A stretch of DNA of 64,000 nucleotides from Ophiura sarsii (GCA_035610835.1 CM069458.1:34900718-34964717), one strand, 5' to 3'; counted from the first letter of the stretch, positions 48,701-55,795 are shown. The notes: a model not told the origin generated them from the letters alone. Numbers and translations are program-made.

Positions 48701-50346
48701 TCATAAAGGAAGGCACAGGGGTAGAATTCCATCATATCCTAAATGAAAAAGTGTATGAAAATCCATTAAGATTTCTCCCAATTAAATCAAGCAAAAATTT
48801 TGGATTTTGGATGAAATTCTAATCCCGATGATGAGGCTATATTAAAAAAAAATTGTCTTAAAGCTCTTCAGTTTTTCAAAACCTAATGCAGAATGCAGGT
48901 TTTTTAAGGGGGGGGGGGGTTTTCTTCATAAATATAAAATATTGAAATCCTTGTAAAAGTGACCTTTTGTATTCAAAATGATGTGATCAATGAAAATCTG
49001 AAAAATTTGTGAAATTTTGAGATTTTTTTTTCAAAAAAAAAGAAAAGAAAAATCTTCTTCTAGCGCGCATCAATTAACTAACGCAAGCGGGAGCTTTGAG
49101 ACAATTTTTTGTAATATAGCCTGATACACAACTCACTTGTAGTTCTTATAAAATGATGCTGCAGTAGCAGATTGACACATGAGTAGAACTCTTCAGAATG
49201 TCTATACAACCATCCAAACCTGTACGGGTTACCTTCAGCTAATATCTGTATACAAAAATATAACAATTGTGGTTAAACAATCAGGCCTGTAGGGGTGTAC
49301 GTATTTAAACACGGTTTTAAACACATGTTTAACTTTGACTTTAATCGCATCGTATTATTAAATAGACATGATTCTCGAAAATATGTTTATTAAACTTAAA
49401 CATGACGCACCTAACTTGCTGAAAAGTGTCCCACTTTGAATAGATATTGGGGTAGTTTAACATTTGCATGACTAAAAGCTGTTTAAGTTATAGCGACAGT
49501 TTTAACCTACAACCATGTTTAGTACAAGAATACAACCCTCAGACATTAGTGCAATATATAGGCTTTCCAGATTTCTTCTGCCCTACCCGAACTCAGACTG
49601 GACCGTTTAGTTTTACATTATGACTGTACAAACTGGTTTATGACTGTATAAAGGGTTGAATTCTGATGCATCTGCGCATAGACCTCTTATTTTCTTGTTT
49701 GACGCATAAAGCCCCCTTGAAATTGACCCACTGGTCAGGTTCAAAATTGCATAGATCCCTTAAATTTGATGATGCATGGAAATAGAAACCTTAAGAAATA
49801 CTAAAAAATTGTTATTGTCCATCCTTTGCTTACATTATAAATGTGTTACTATCAATAACAAATAGTTATGTCACAGTTCAACCATCTCTTATCTGCACGT
49901 GCCTAGACTTTTAAGCCGTTACATCAAATTTCGTACAGCATCCATGTTGCTGCTGTGCATTTGATCTTTCCTGATTTGATCAACCATAGATCCATGGAAT
50001 AAACATGGCTCTGAAGAAAAGGATGTAAAAGCCGAGCTGGAAAAACCAGTTTATATTGTTAGGTTATACAAAGTCCTGAACTTCAGAAAACATTTAGGAC
50101 CCTTAAATTTGGTTAAATTGTAGTCCTTAAAGGGTCCACAAAAACTCAATTAGAGTATTAGACCCCTGATATATTTGAGCCAGAGCTATAACCCCTGCAT
50201 TGTATTCCTATACCTACCCGTATAATATGTGTTACTGCTGGTCTGAGCGTTGACATGAGACTCTCTTGAGCCAGTACTTCAAAGAATGATGGTCTCCCGC
50301 CATCTTCCCCAGCAGCAGATGTCAGGTGTGCACCGTATTCTGCCAT
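8071..50346 (-). CDS. PEX12: PEX12, peroxisome assembly protein 12 (7 exons seen, 3' end missing)
   Basis: PEX12 is an integral peroxisomal membrane protein. With PEX2 and PEX10 it forms the ubiquitin-ligase channel that ubiquitinates the import receptor PEX5 for recycling (family knowledge). Joining seven minus-strand exons (50218-50346, 49137-49245, 45746-45867, 42895-43050, 38353-38428, 34452-34539, 8071-8248) gives 286 residues that follow vertebrate PEX12 from the first codon: MAEYGAH at the start, FAENFYGMKR near 83-92, VPYLKLKLD near 123-131, FFLQFLEWWY near 251-260. Intron phases join without a frame break (0,1,0,0,1,2) and all inspected donors and acceptors are GT/AG. Human PEX12 has 359 residues, so about 70 C-terminal residues with the RING-like zinc domain are absent. 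I found no CPxC-type codon pattern on the minus strand between 1 and 8070, so the last exon probably lies beyond the left edge. Intron sizes are about 1.0, 3.3, 2.7, 4.5, 3.8 and 26.2 kb; the last contains an N gap. Confidence 0.93.
8938..9224. mobile_element. hAT-like MITE
   Basis: Inverted ends CAAGGCTCAAGATAA / TTATCTTGAGCCTTG, starting with the hAT-type CARNG. The flanks are CCCATACT (8930-8937) and CCCATATACT (9225-9234), an 8-bp duplication with a small later change. The interior has several copies of ACCGGGAGCTAC. It is inserted into the exon-derived array. Confidence 0.75.
9752..10279. mobile_element. 528-bp element with 8-bp target duplication and ~80-bp inverted ends
   Basis: Target ATACAGAG is duplicated exactly (9744-9751, 10280-10287). 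The ends begin TAGTCT and stay alike for about 80 bp (GAAAAGTCCCACTCGCCCCA on the left against GAGAAGTCCCACTCGCCCCA on the right). The 8-bp target suggests the hAT superfamily. No transposase remains. Confidence 0.88.
10639..10984. mobile_element. MITE with GTTGTGTTGCCCTCA ends, copy 1
   Basis: Terminal inverted repeats GTTGTGTTGCCCTCA at 10639-10653 and 10970-10984, followed inward on the right by CGACC(CT) and TTTTACGATTTTAG. The interior is A/T rich. The same family, in opposite orientation, lies at 61966-62826. It splits an exon-derived unit. Confidence 0.8.
11294..11363 (+). pseudogene. tRNA-Asp-like sequence (pseudogene or SINE head)
   Basis: Shows a D-arm GAGTGGTAGTAT, an anticodon loop CTGTCAC (GTC, Asp) and a good T-arm CCGGG-TTCAATT-CCCGG. 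The acceptor arms do not pair well and one anticodon-stem pair is lost, so this is a decayed or SINE-borne tRNA rather than a working gene. Confidence 0.6.
11750..12836. other. no gene recognised
   Basis: Non-coding intronic DNA. A hairpin at 12791-12818 (CTTGGCGGGCGCA / TGCGCCAAG) is the only clear structure. Confidence 0.5.
12837..13280. mobile_element. inverted-repeat element with internal TGTTTCTATTCA boxes
   Basis: Ends AGCCTGTTTCTATTC (12837-12851) and its complement (13266-13280). The 12-mer TGTTTCTATTCA or close forms recur inside at about 12880, 13096 and 13197, suggesting nested copies of the terminus. No target duplication was evident. Confidence 0.65.
13285..15200. other. no gene recognised
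   Basis: Non-coding. A lone tRNA B-box-like string (GTGGTTCAAATCCC, near 13323) lacks a convincing A box. A T/G homopolymer stretch lies near 14657-14679. Confidence 0.5.
15204..15260 (+). repeat. left member of an inverted pair with 29619-29675
   Basis: AGGCATGATGTCATAACTGA and the next bases, then TAAACGAAGCAAATC, match in reverse complement at 29652-29675 and just inside it. The first 24 bases are identical. The distance is 14.5 kb. Confidence 0.7.
15750..15785. repeat. poly-G run of 36 bases
   Basis: Uninterrupted G directly before the 23-bp minisatellite array. It is the longest homopolymer in the window and is likely imprecise in length. Confidence 0.8.
15789..16352 (+). repeat. 23-bp minisatellite, forward array
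   Basis: About two dozen units of ACTATAAAACAAAGACCCCC + TCA with small length changes (ACCCACC and AAAAAG variants at the ends). The reverse complement forms the array at 18207-18651. Confidence 0.95.
16355..18205. other. spacer between inverted minisatellite arrays
   Basis: Non-coding. It contains a SINE-like 3' tail (AAAGCGCCC ... GCGCTATATAAAT, then TTATTA repeats, about 16985-17060). It also holds a dispersed repeat at about 17240-17600 that matches, in reverse complement, the interior of the hAT element at 62265-62560. Confidence 0.6.
18207..18651 (-). repeat. 23-bp minisatellite, inverted array reaching the gap
   Basis: About nineteen units of the reverse complement TGAGGGGGTCTTTGTTTTAT + AGT, ending in the N gap. 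The array length is therefore unknown. Confidence 0.95.
18652..18751. other. assembly gap, exactly 100 N
   Basis: 100 N, the conventional size for a gap of unknown length. It has satellite on both sides and lies inside PEX12 intron 6. Confidence 0.98.
18752..21960. repeat. composite satellite: C-rich units alternating with 66-bp units
   Basis: Two repeat types alternate. Type 1 is C/A-rich, about 36-45 bp, of the form AAAAATCGGACTCCCCCACA + AAACGCCCAT with poly-C tracts. Type 2 is about 66 bp, GCAGGTAACCCCGTTTAAAA ... GGAGTTACCCAC, including GTGTTGAAGATTAATGTCAA. A single linker with GTGGAAGACCACATGGATTC joins type 2 to type 1 at about 19737, 20297, 20811, 21034 and 21393, so the whole is a higher-order repeat. 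Proline/glycine-rich open frames here are artefacts. Confidence 0.92.
22100..22530. mobile_element. foldback element with ~130-bp arms
   Basis: The left arm (about 22100-22260) and right arm (about 22365-22530) are reverse complements at about 80-90 %. They share AATTTTACAATTTTAATC-type and AGCTTGCTAAAATAGCTAGA blocks. No coding sequence. Confidence 0.75.
22535..23495. other. no gene; palindromic AGATAGC motifs
   Basis: Non-coding. CTATCTTC(A/T)GAAGATAG-type palindromes occur at 23104-23121 and 23261-23278, with a degenerate one near 23290, like those in the 174-bp satellite. Confidence 0.5.
23502..24028. repeat. inverted pair, 33 bp perfect arms
   Basis: AGGCTAATGAAAGTGAATTG and the following bases (23502-23534) return as a perfect reverse complement at 23996-24028. 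Weaker matching continues inward (TTTCATTATT). Probably a foldback or MITE remnant of about 530 bp. Confidence 0.75.
24030..24880. other. no gene recognised
   Basis: Non-coding intronic DNA of PEX12 intron 6. Confidence 0.5.
24884..25066. repeat. 21-bp minisatellite
   Basis: About nine units of AATTCTTGCAACATCGCCGCG. Because 21 is divisible by three, the array is open on both strands (MLQEFAA heptads one way, CNIAANS the other). This explains the ORFs without a gene. Confidence 0.92.
25500..26023. repeat. poly-C, inverted-repeat member and a direct repeat pair
   Basis: A run of about 27 C lies at about 25519-25545. 25548-25630 is an inverted copy of the sequence that flanks the element at 26469-27388. 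25636-25733 is repeated directly at 25921-26023 (TTTCTGAGCAAGTTTCTAAT and following), with a poly-G run at about 25759-25777 between them. Confidence 0.8.
26024..26465. other. no gene recognised
   Basis: Non-coding intronic DNA of PEX12 intron 6. Nothing was recognised beyond short chance frames. Confidence 0.4.
26469..27388. mobile_element. Harbinger-like element GGGAGYGTTCATAAATA, copy 1
   Basis: 920 bp with inverted ends GGGAGCGTTCATAAATACT and a TTA duplication (26466-26468, 27389-27391). TWA targets are typical of PIF/Harbinger. The interior has GGGGGATCAAA repeats and poly-C/poly-G tracts. An empty copy of the target site exists, inverted, at about 25605-25630. Confidence 0.85.
27460..29600. 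other. no gene recognised
   Basis: Non-coding PEX12 intron 6. Nothing with coding character or tandem structure was found. 29619-29675 is the right partner of the inverted pair that starts at 15204. Confidence 0.5.
29619..29675 (-). repeat. right member of the inverted pair with 15204-15260
   Basis: Reverse complement of the left member. The outer 24 bases are identical and end ...ATGCCT at 29675. No matching short target duplication was seen outside the pair. Confidence 0.7.
30443..31004. mobile_element. foldback structure enclosing a LINE fragment
   Basis: AGAATAAAATATAGTTCTTAGCTGTTTTG-like sequence at 30443-30497 returns inverted at about 30953-31004. A second hairpin at 30881-30952 pairs GTATAGGCCGTACCATATTT with its partner. 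Between them lies a LINE 3' end. Confidence 0.75.
30498..30895 (-). mobile_element. RTE-type LINE fragment (reverse transcriptase C-terminus)
   Basis: Minus-strand translation gives MERIMLGITLRDQKRN..WIRQQTGVSDI and LRWAGHIARL, then after a frameshift RGRPKTRWRDDL and SRLARNRSLWRHSREGF. These are hallmarks of the C-terminus of endonuclease/reverse-transcriptase LINEs. It ends in (TGA)n, seen as CATCATCAT at about 30497-30515. 5'-truncated and frameshifted. Confidence 0.85.
31010..32040. other. no gene recognised
   Basis: Non-coding. A stretch near 31302-31340 (TTGCCTCCTGACATCC ... CACACCCACTATATAA) resembles 29875-29912, so a diverged dispersed repeat is present. Confidence 0.5.
32048..32514. 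mobile_element. Tc1/mariner-like element with a nested insert
   Basis: Left end CAGGGTGTCCCAAAAG after TA (32046-32047); right end GGGCACCCTATG before TA (32515-32516). It has no coding capacity and is interrupted by a Harbinger-like MITE. Confidence 0.6.
32246..32497. mobile_element. Harbinger-like MITE GGGGTCGTCCATAATTTT
   Basis: 252 bp. TTA is duplicated (32243-32245, 32498-32500). The ends GGGGTCGTCC(A)TAATTTT(C)GCCATTTTC are inverted, with further GTTACGTACG/CGTACGTAAC inverted boxes and G-rich tracts inside. Confidence 0.88.
32520..34450. other. no gene recognised (PEX12 intron 6)
   Basis: Non-coding. 34267-34293 contains a fragment (GATGCGCAACGACGGGAGTA) of the small MITE found at 52979-53107. 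Confidence 0.5.
34452..34539 (-). CDS. PEX12: PEX12 exon 6
   Basis: This 88-bp exon encodes the end of Gly 198, residues 199-226 and two bases of Asp 227. The peptide VRLKYLSKEDI..AMKPYEALEDT corresponds to the moderately conserved loop before the last hydrophobic segment in PEX12. The acceptor is ..actag and the donor gtgagt. The phases (1 in, 2 out) fit exons 5 and 7 exactly. Confidence 0.86.
34656..34877. mobile_element. TTAA-flanked MITE, copy 2
   Basis: TTAA at 34652-34655 and 34878-34881. The interior is the reverse complement of the copies at 2392 and 45902. It lies in PEX12 intron 5, about 110 bp from exon 6. Confidence 0.78.
34885..37640. other. no gene recognised (PEX12 intron 5)
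   Basis: Non-coding, with only short chance frames. Confidence 0.5.
37651..38097. mobile_element. Harbinger-like element GGGAGYGTTCATAAATA, copy 2
   Basis: 447 bp. TAA duplicated (37648-37650, 38098-38100). Inverted ends GAAAGTGTTCATAAATACTT / GGGAGTGTTCATAAATACCT. The interior has GATCCCCC boxes and two long poly-C runs, as in copy 1. It lies about 250 bp from PEX12 exon 5. Confidence 0.83.
38353..38428 (-). CDS. PEX12: PEX12 exon 5
   Basis: This 76-bp exon encodes residues 173-197 plus one base. The peptide GVILAYQFRYLF..HSPYLHIA lines up with the family's G-W-F-L-V-Q-Q-L-R-Y and H-S-P-x-L-x-x-A-G block. The acceptor is ctttccag and the donor gtaaga. The last base G joins GT of exon 6 to make Gly 198. 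It was found from homology and splice phase because it is too short to stand out as an ORF. Confidence 0.88.
38430..39780. other. no gene recognised (PEX12 intron 4)
   Basis: Non-coding. A short palindrome occurs at about 39699-39735 (CACTCTCCACTCC type). Confidence 0.5.
39783..40237. mobile_element. MITE with ATGTGATGCGATCTGTGAAA ends, copy A
   Basis: About 455 bp with inverted ends ATGTGATGCGATCTGTGAAA + ACC. The interior includes a TTTATATCATAA-like block and an A/T-rich half ending TTTTGCGACATCCGAC. Copies B (52092-52542) and C (56968-57083) belong to the same family. Confidence 0.88.
41640..42577. mobile_element. 938-bp TTAA-flanked insertion found only in the first block
   Basis: TTAA flanks (41636-41639, 42578-42581) and inverted ends GGACAGTGTCAACCC / GGGAAGTGTCAACCC. 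The second block at about 58782-58795 reads straight through (GGTTAACTTGTTTTAG) without it. It is AT-rich and has no transposase. Confidence 0.82.
42895..43050 (-). CDS. PEX12: PEX12 exon 4
   Basis: The exon encodes residues 121-172 (exactly 52 codons, phase 0 on both sides). It starts VLVPYLKLKLDALFERW and ends YPFLHMTWE, the conserved block before the second membrane segment. The acceptor follows a T-rich tract ending gcag; the donor is gtgagt. A diverged copy lies at 59165-59320. Confidence 0.94.
43060..45740. other. PEX12 intron 3, no other gene
   Basis: Non-coding. It has a poly-G tract at about 43325-43358 and a GGGAGGGA-type purine-rich stretch at about 43789-43915, both partly kept in the second block. 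Confidence 0.6.
45746..45867 (-). CDS. PEX12: PEX12 exon 3
   Basis: The exon encodes residues 81-120. It contains the family signature ASFAENFYGMKR and ends KSIVML, which continues into exon 4 as VLVPYLKLKL. The acceptor is ..atacag and the donor gtgagt. Two phased introns bound it (phase 1 upstream, phase 0 downstream). A second intact copy lies at 61756-61877. Confidence 0.93.
45902..46132. mobile_element. TTAA-flanked MITE, copy 3
   Basis: TTAA at 45898-45901 and 46133-46136. Same family as 2392-2638. It begins 30 bp upstream of PEX12 exon 3. In the second block its left end is deleted and the remainder is split by another element. Confidence 0.75.
46271..46610 (+). mobile_element. tRNA-derived SINE, only in the first block
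   Basis: The head carries an A box TGGCGCAGTGG (about 46279) and a B box GGTTTGAGTCC (46322-46332) separated as in a tRNA. The 3' end has GTAAAGCGCTTTGAG ... AAAGTGCTATATAAAA. The second block lacks it at about 63190-63205. Confidence 0.87.
47226..47627. mobile_element. foldback MITE GGGTCATTCCATGTCA, only in the first block
   Basis: Arms of about 150 bp or more in reverse-complement orientation: GGGTCATTCCATGTCA, AAATTTGCTCAAATTTGGTT and CATCCGACTTACGGTTTTCG all return inverted. AATA flanks both ends. The second block reads across an empty site near 63790. Confidence 0.88.
48037..48400 (+). mobile_element. LINE fragment (reverse transcriptase C-terminus)
   Basis: Plus-strand frames give AFEMWVWRRVLHISWTDKKS..WVRKQIG and, after a frameshift near 48215-48240, LPGRRKTAWTDNIREWT. 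This F-E-M-W-x-W-R-R ... GRR/P-x-T-x-W-x-D-N-I-x-E-W pattern is the C-terminal tail of RTE/L2-like LINEs. Truncated at both ends. Confidence 0.82.
48405..49130. other. no other gene (PEX12 intron 2)
   Basis: Non-coding, with a poly-G run near 48908-48918. Confidence 0.5.
49137..49245 (-). CDS. PEX12: PEX12 exon 2
   Basis: The exon encodes residues 44-79 plus one base of the next codon. It begins ILAEGNPYRFGW after a tacag acceptor (49246-49247) and ends ..HHFIRTT at a gtgagt donor (49131-49136). The final base A joins GT of exon 3 to make Ser 80, matching the R-T-S-A-S-F/E-N-F-Y run of the family. Confidence 0.93.
50218..50346 (-). CDS. PEX12: PEX12 exon 1 (start codon)
   Basis: This exon encodes residues 1-43. 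The ATG at 50344-50346 is preceded by AAA and followed by G, a fair animal start context. The peptide begins MAEYGAHLTS and includes PSFFEVLAQESLM, which matches the conserved PEX12 N-terminus, so this start is chosen over any internal Met. It ends in a complete codon (Arg) at a gtaggt donor (50212-50217). The 5' UTR boundary and promoter could not be placed. Confidence 0.93.
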
Positions 50347-51070
50347 TTTATCTTACACCCAGCAGTCTGTTAAGCACTCTGTTTGAATTAGCGTACAAAT
50401 GAAATAATATTAAAATGTGTCAGGAACAGCTTTACAAAGAAAACAATACAATTTACCTACACCTTTTACAAATTTCAAGATAAGCTATTGTTTTAAATTT
50501 GTAAATATAGGGTCAGAATTCAATAAGGACAAGAATCTATTCTCGCAAAAATTCTTGCAAAAAGATGAGTTGCGAGAATCAAAGTTGATTCTTGGAAAAT
50601 AATCTGTGTGTGTATATAGAGCTAGAAGAATCAATATATTCTCGCAAAAAAAATCATGCATTATTTTCAGATTCTCAAATCCTTGGATGAATGATTTAAT
50701 TCATGCAAATTATAGAGTATAGCAAAACCAATATTGATCCAAATCGTAGGTATATCTCTCCCTACATTTGCATAGTTTATGACTATTATTATGATGACCC
50801 TTCAATGTAACTGTTTTTATGTTTATCAGTTCAAAATTGACGAGAAATGTTATTGGTTCACCTGCATCCCTCGCCACCAGGGATTAGATTAGATGTGTAC
50901 AACATTTTTCCTGGATTCCCCTACTTTTCTTTCGTTTTGCTCCCTTTCTGTAATTTTAATACCCATTAAGAATGCTGCACTGTAATCAAAACAAATAATG
51001 TCAATCATGTTCAATCATGTTCAAAGTCAATCATGTTCAAATGATTAACCTCGGTGGCACCAAAGGATTC
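50347..51070. other. PEX12 upstream region
   Basis: 5' flank of PEX12. I see no clear TATA or CpG-rich promoter. Any 5' UTR intron could not be placed. Confidence 0.4.
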
Positions 51071-51071
51071 T

Positions 51072-51962
51072 TTAAGGTAGCTAACTCGGCTCCTACACCA
51101 CTACAGAAAAACTGCTGTAATACCAAATCAATTATATCTATACTCTTTATACTGAGACCACAGTAAAGATAAGTCTTTCCTCTACCTATTTCAGGACTTT
51201 CGGATCATTTTTGTAATTTCTTATGTTTTCCTTTATTTTTCGAAAATTTCCTACATTTTCACCTTCTGGAATTTCTGTAGACTAAACGGAAAGTGCTATG
51301 GCCATGAAACTTTGGAAATAAATTTATAAGCATATTACCTAAATTCTCTCGTGAGTTTTTGCAAATACAGTGTTTACTTTTTGAAAAAAATATTTTTTTC
51401 AATTTTGATTTTAGGGAAATTTTCAAGAGGCTGTAAAAAGGTCTAGAAACACTTAATTAGTCATAACTAACGAGATAACTTTCTAAACTTAATTACCTTT
51501 AATATGACACCATGCTTGTGCAATTTGAACATGTAGTTTTTGCTGTAGAAATTCACAAAATCTGGCAATATAGTGTTTCTAGAAAATAGTGAAAAAGTAC
51601 TAACATTCCCAGTGAATAAACCATCCATCACCACTCAGTTGTGGAGGGAAAAAAATTGTGTTATACCTTGGTGTTTTGGCATCAAAATAAAATAAAAGTC
51701 TTAAGCATACATTGATTTTAAAGAAGAGAAAAAAGATTTACAAAACTATGTGTTTTCTGAAATTTGGCAGTATTTGTGAATTCGGCTACGCCTCCTGTAT
51801 TAAGTCAATGGGTTTTCAAATAACGAAAAATTCCGTAAATCAAAAACGGCTTTTTGGAAAAAATTCAAACTTGGCGTATCATCTTTTCTTATCAATATAC
51901 ACATCCTCTGTTATTTTGAAGCAAATCATTGCCGGTCACCGTAGCCGAGTTAGCCACCTTAA
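51072..51962. mobile_element. ~890-bp element with TTAAGGTRGCTAACTCGGCT ends
   Basis: TTAAGGTAGCTAACTCGGCT at 51072-51091 returns inverted as AGCCGAGTTAGCCACCTTAA at 51943-51962. The interior is AT-rich and non-coding. The target duplication cannot be separated from the TTAA at the ends. Confidence 0.7.
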
Positions 51963-52091
51963 GTCAAGGGCTATATAAATTAAACTTAAATTTAACAAGT
52001 AATACATGTTTGTCTTACACCCAGCAGAAACACACACAACATAAACAAACAAACCGGCAAACGACATCATATTAATTAGATTACATACAAT

Positions 52092-52542
52092 ATGTGATGC
52101 GATCTGTGAAAACCCGCCACATGGTGGCATTTTTCATATTAGAGATATTTATATCATAAGAAAGCTAAAACTGTGCTGATTACAGAACTGTTTCGATCAT
52201 TTTTCTACGATCACTATAAAAAAAGTTATGAGTGAATGATGGTTGTGATGTCATCAAAAGCTATAAAACAAGAAATCATGAAAACAGGCCAAAAAAGATA
52301 CATAATTCAATATAATAACATTATATTAAAGGTTAATAATAAAAGTGACTGAAGTAAGTTTTTGAAGGTGAACTTTCATGAATGATGATGACAGAAAGTA
52401 TTGGAAACTAATTTTCTTGAAAAAAATCTAAAAAAAAGAAAAAAGTGTTTTTATTTTTTATTTTTTTATTATTTCTATTTTACCCATAATCCCTAGTTCA
52501 CATTTTGCGACATCCGACCGGTTTTCACAGATCGCATCACAT
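52092..52542. mobile_element. MITE with ATGTGATGCGATCTGTGAAA ends, copy B
   Basis: Same family and orientation as 39783-40237, with both termini present. It is about 450 bp and differs by small indels in the A/T-rich half. Confidence 0.88.
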
Positions 52543-52549
52543 ATGTTTT

Positions 52550-52975
52550 CATGTCAGAAAACTGTAGAACCGTCCTGTATTATTTAAATAGAATAATGTT
52601 CTTACTTTTTGTAAAAACTAAATTTCAACAACAAGCAATTTCTTTTATAAATTAGTCATTTAAAAAGCAAAACTGCGCCTAATAATTATACTTTCGTATT
52701 ATTTTCTTTTCCACTTCAAGAATGTCCATGTTAAACATTTATAATTTGTTGGTCTAAAATGATGAGCATCAAGTGATACTCCTAACAAGAGGAATTTCAA
52801 TATCGTTTTGCTAAAACTAGTGATTTTGTGTAGTCATCAGTTGGAAACAGAGCTTTAGCTCTAAATAAATGTGCACGCACCCATTGCAATAACTGACACT
52901 AAAAGAGACGCTGCTACTACTGAACACATTGATTGATGATCGAATATTGTTCCCAGGCCGACTAACGTAAAATAC
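52550..52975. other. no gene recognised
   Basis: Non-coding intergenic DNA. Confidence 0.4.
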
Positions 52976-52978
52976 TAA

Positions 52979-53107
52979 AGGTGCGTTCATACTCGCGTCG
53001 TTGCGTATCGGTCGACGTCGACGGACAAAAGTTGGCATTGCTTCAACATGCGCACCGATATCCGTCGACGTCAGGGGATGCGCAACGACGGGAGTATGAA
53101 CGCACCT
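52979..53107. mobile_element. 129-bp Harbinger-like MITE
   Basis: TAA duplicated (52976-52978, 53108-53110). Ends AGGTGCGTTCATACT are inverted and pairing continues inward through CGTCGTTGCG and GTCGACG. It can fold almost completely into a hairpin. Confidence 0.87.
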
Positions 53108-53152
53108 TAAGTGTCTTGTCAATATATTTTTGAGCGATCAACACAAAGTGAT

Positions 53153-54462
53153 ACAAGACGTTCAAACCCGGCTGAACGTCCCTTTCTTATAACAATAGAT
53201 TCTATACAGACCAACAATCATTTGTTGTCACCTTTGTCTGGCGTCTCTGAAATCGTTATAATCTCAATCACTTGTGCTACTGCTGGCACACGCAATGTTT
53301 CAATAGTTTTAGTTTATTTATTAGAACATACGCTTTTACAACAGCGGCACACGTCTTTAAAAACGGTGCGTTCTTTTACAAAAATAACAATATACATACA
53401 AATTTTAAAAAGATATACAAAAATGAGACCTTCAATTTTACCCATGAACACCAAGGCTATTATACAGATCCAGGATAAAAATAGAGATCACGTGACATTG
53501 TTATATTGATGCTAGCAGGATCCGATTAAGTGTCAAAGCGAGCCGCCCTCTATTCTAAATTGTTTTAAATTGTTTTTTTAAATAAAACTATTTATCAACA
53601 GTAATAATATAATCTGGTTTAAAACATGACAATCCGTAAAGTTCCAACCAAACGTACAACACGTCTCATTCATAAAAATGGCTTTGATTAAGAAAATTGT
53701 GTTTTCTTTTTTTGTTATTTCACTGAAATTATACATTTCCAATTTAACTATCGTGAGGGGCATGTTTTTATACGGTAAAGCAAAGTGTTCTTCAAAACAT
53801 TGGCTTTGGAATTATTTCAAATTAATAATTTCTTGAATATTTATTGTCGTTTAAACAACATTTTTACACGTAATTCTATGAATGGTATACTCTTTTTTAA
53901 AAATCTCAAATGAACATGTGTTTTGTGTCTGCAACTTCTTTGGAATGATTTCAAATTAATACTTTCTTGTTTAGTTAATTTCGTTTAAACAACATGTGTA
54001 GGCCTACACGTAATTCTATGAATTTTACTATTTTTTATCTCAAATGAACATGTATTTTGTTCCTAAAATTTCTTGTTCAGTGACTTATAATTAAAATTAC
54101 GTATTTTCCTGAATACTGAAGGGAATAACGGCAACCAATGTCCTTCGATATTATAGATTAACTGAAGATTTCATTTAAAATGACTTTGAAATCCACGGCC
54201 TACACAGACATTATATTATATAGAATCCAGCTCCCCCTGAGTTGGAAATGACGTCATCACATTATTGGCACGAGTCAAGTGTGAGACAGACAATTATACA
54301 GACAAGTCGATCGATCGATTGGTAATCGACGACTTGATGATTGGTTTGCTAGAGAGTAGTTGAAGTGGAAGTGTGTGCATTGTCTGACAACAAATGATTG
54401 TTGGTCTGTATAGAATCTATTGTTATAAGAAAGGGACGTTCAGCCGGGTTTGAACGTCTTGT
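53153..54462. repeat. 78-bp perfect inverted repeat around a 1.15-kb spacer
   Basis: 53153-53230 and 54385-54462 are exact reverse complements as read (starting ACAAGACGTTCAAACCCGGC). The spacer is non-coding and AT-rich, so this may be a young DNA element, though no target duplication was found. Confidence 0.85.
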
Positions 54463-54585
54463 AAAGTGATGGAAAACGCACTGATGCACGGTAAACAAGT
54501 TTGTATCGCCAGACAAAAGAAATAAAGTTGTGATTGACAAGAGGCAGTGGACGTCGTATGGCCGTCTTGTTCGTATTCGGAGCTA

Positions 54586-54871
54586 CAATCATGTTCAAAA
54601 CTGTTGGGACACTTCTTGCATGCACTGCGAAAATGGTAGTCCCTCCCCCTAAACTCAATGTTGGTCCGAATAAGAGCATCGTCCATCAAAGGGCTGTAGT
54701 ATAGATACGCTCCAACATTGATTTTGGGGGGTGGGGGGGGGGGGGGGGGGACTTTACATCAACTAGTTTGAAATATCATACTTTCAACATGTTCAACTGA
54801 AAGCTTTACTCAATTTGGTAGATATTCCGTGCGTATGTGTAAAGTGTCCCAACAGGTTTTGAACAAGATTG
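54586..54871. mobile_element. Tc1/mariner-like MITE
   Basis: TA flanks (54584-54585, 54872-54873). Inverted ends CAATCATGTTCAAAACTGTT / CAATCTTGTTCAAAACCTGT, followed by GGGACACTT. It contains a poly-G tract (about 54727-54750). Confidence 0.8.
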
Positions 54872-54879
54872 TATTAAAG

Positions 54880-55715
54880 AAGTGGAAAAATGGGCTATAC
54901 AAAATACGAATATCCTTATATCTCGAGACCGGTAGCTTCAATTTGAATCAATCTTTTTAAGAAATGAAGCACATTATCTCGGTAACATTCTGAGTTGAAC
55001 TTCATGTCAATTGCGTATACATATTTAATTAAAAAACATAAATAACCAGGGTTTTGATACATTTTCATACTTTACAAGTAACTTATTAAAAGCGGCGGGT
55101 GTTACAAGCGATGACATCATCGTCCCTGATCGCACGTGACTCCACCTGGTATGTTTAGATATGACCCAGACATTTTGGCTACAATGAGAACAACATTGGA
55201 ATAATTTCTTAGAATTGTTTTAGTTTTCAGAAACAAAGACCTTAGTGTCTTATTCATGAACGAGATCGCTCTTTTTTCCATTAAACCGAATTATCTTCAT
55301 TTAAAAGCCATGCTTTATAAAGCGCATGTTAGCTGTTTGATTTCAATTACTTATACTCAGAACTTTGACTTGAACTTCACTGTATACTCTTGTCCTGGTT
55401 ATAGTCAGATCACTTTGTTCTTAAACTTGACTTTAAGATGGTATTTTACAAAGAGATATCACCTAAGGCATGGGCCTATTGTCGATTACTCATTACTGCT
55501 ATATTACTATCTTCTGAAGATAGCTATCCGACGCAACGTACTAAACCGTTGTCCCTGTAGACAAATATTGTACAGCACCGTGTATATTATGTATGAATGA
55601 GTAGTAGGGGGAGGGGTGCAAGAAGAAGAAGACAAATATTTTATGGTCCTGGTCGACTCAATTCTTTCAAATCTTATTTTTTCAAAACCTTTGAAGTAAA
55701 ATTTGAAAAAATAAA
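54880..55715. other. no gene recognised
   Basis: Non-coding. A CTATCTTCTGAAGATAGC palindrome lies at about 55508-55525. An open frame of 114 codons (55256-55600) has no recognisable family. Confidence 0.45.
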
Positions 55716-55721
55716 CTAAGC

Positions 55722-55795
55722 CGCTGTACCGAGATTCGAACCCATGGAAGTGATAATTCCGCGGTCTCAGTTGAATCCACTACACTAGTAAGGCA
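55722..55795 (-). pseudogene. tRNA-like sequence or SINE head
   Basis: On the minus strand it shows an A-box-like TAGTGTAGTGG and a B box GGTTCGAATCTC at tRNA spacing. The arms do not fold into a clean cloverleaf by eye, so it is scored as a decayed tRNA-derived repeat. Confidence 0.55.
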
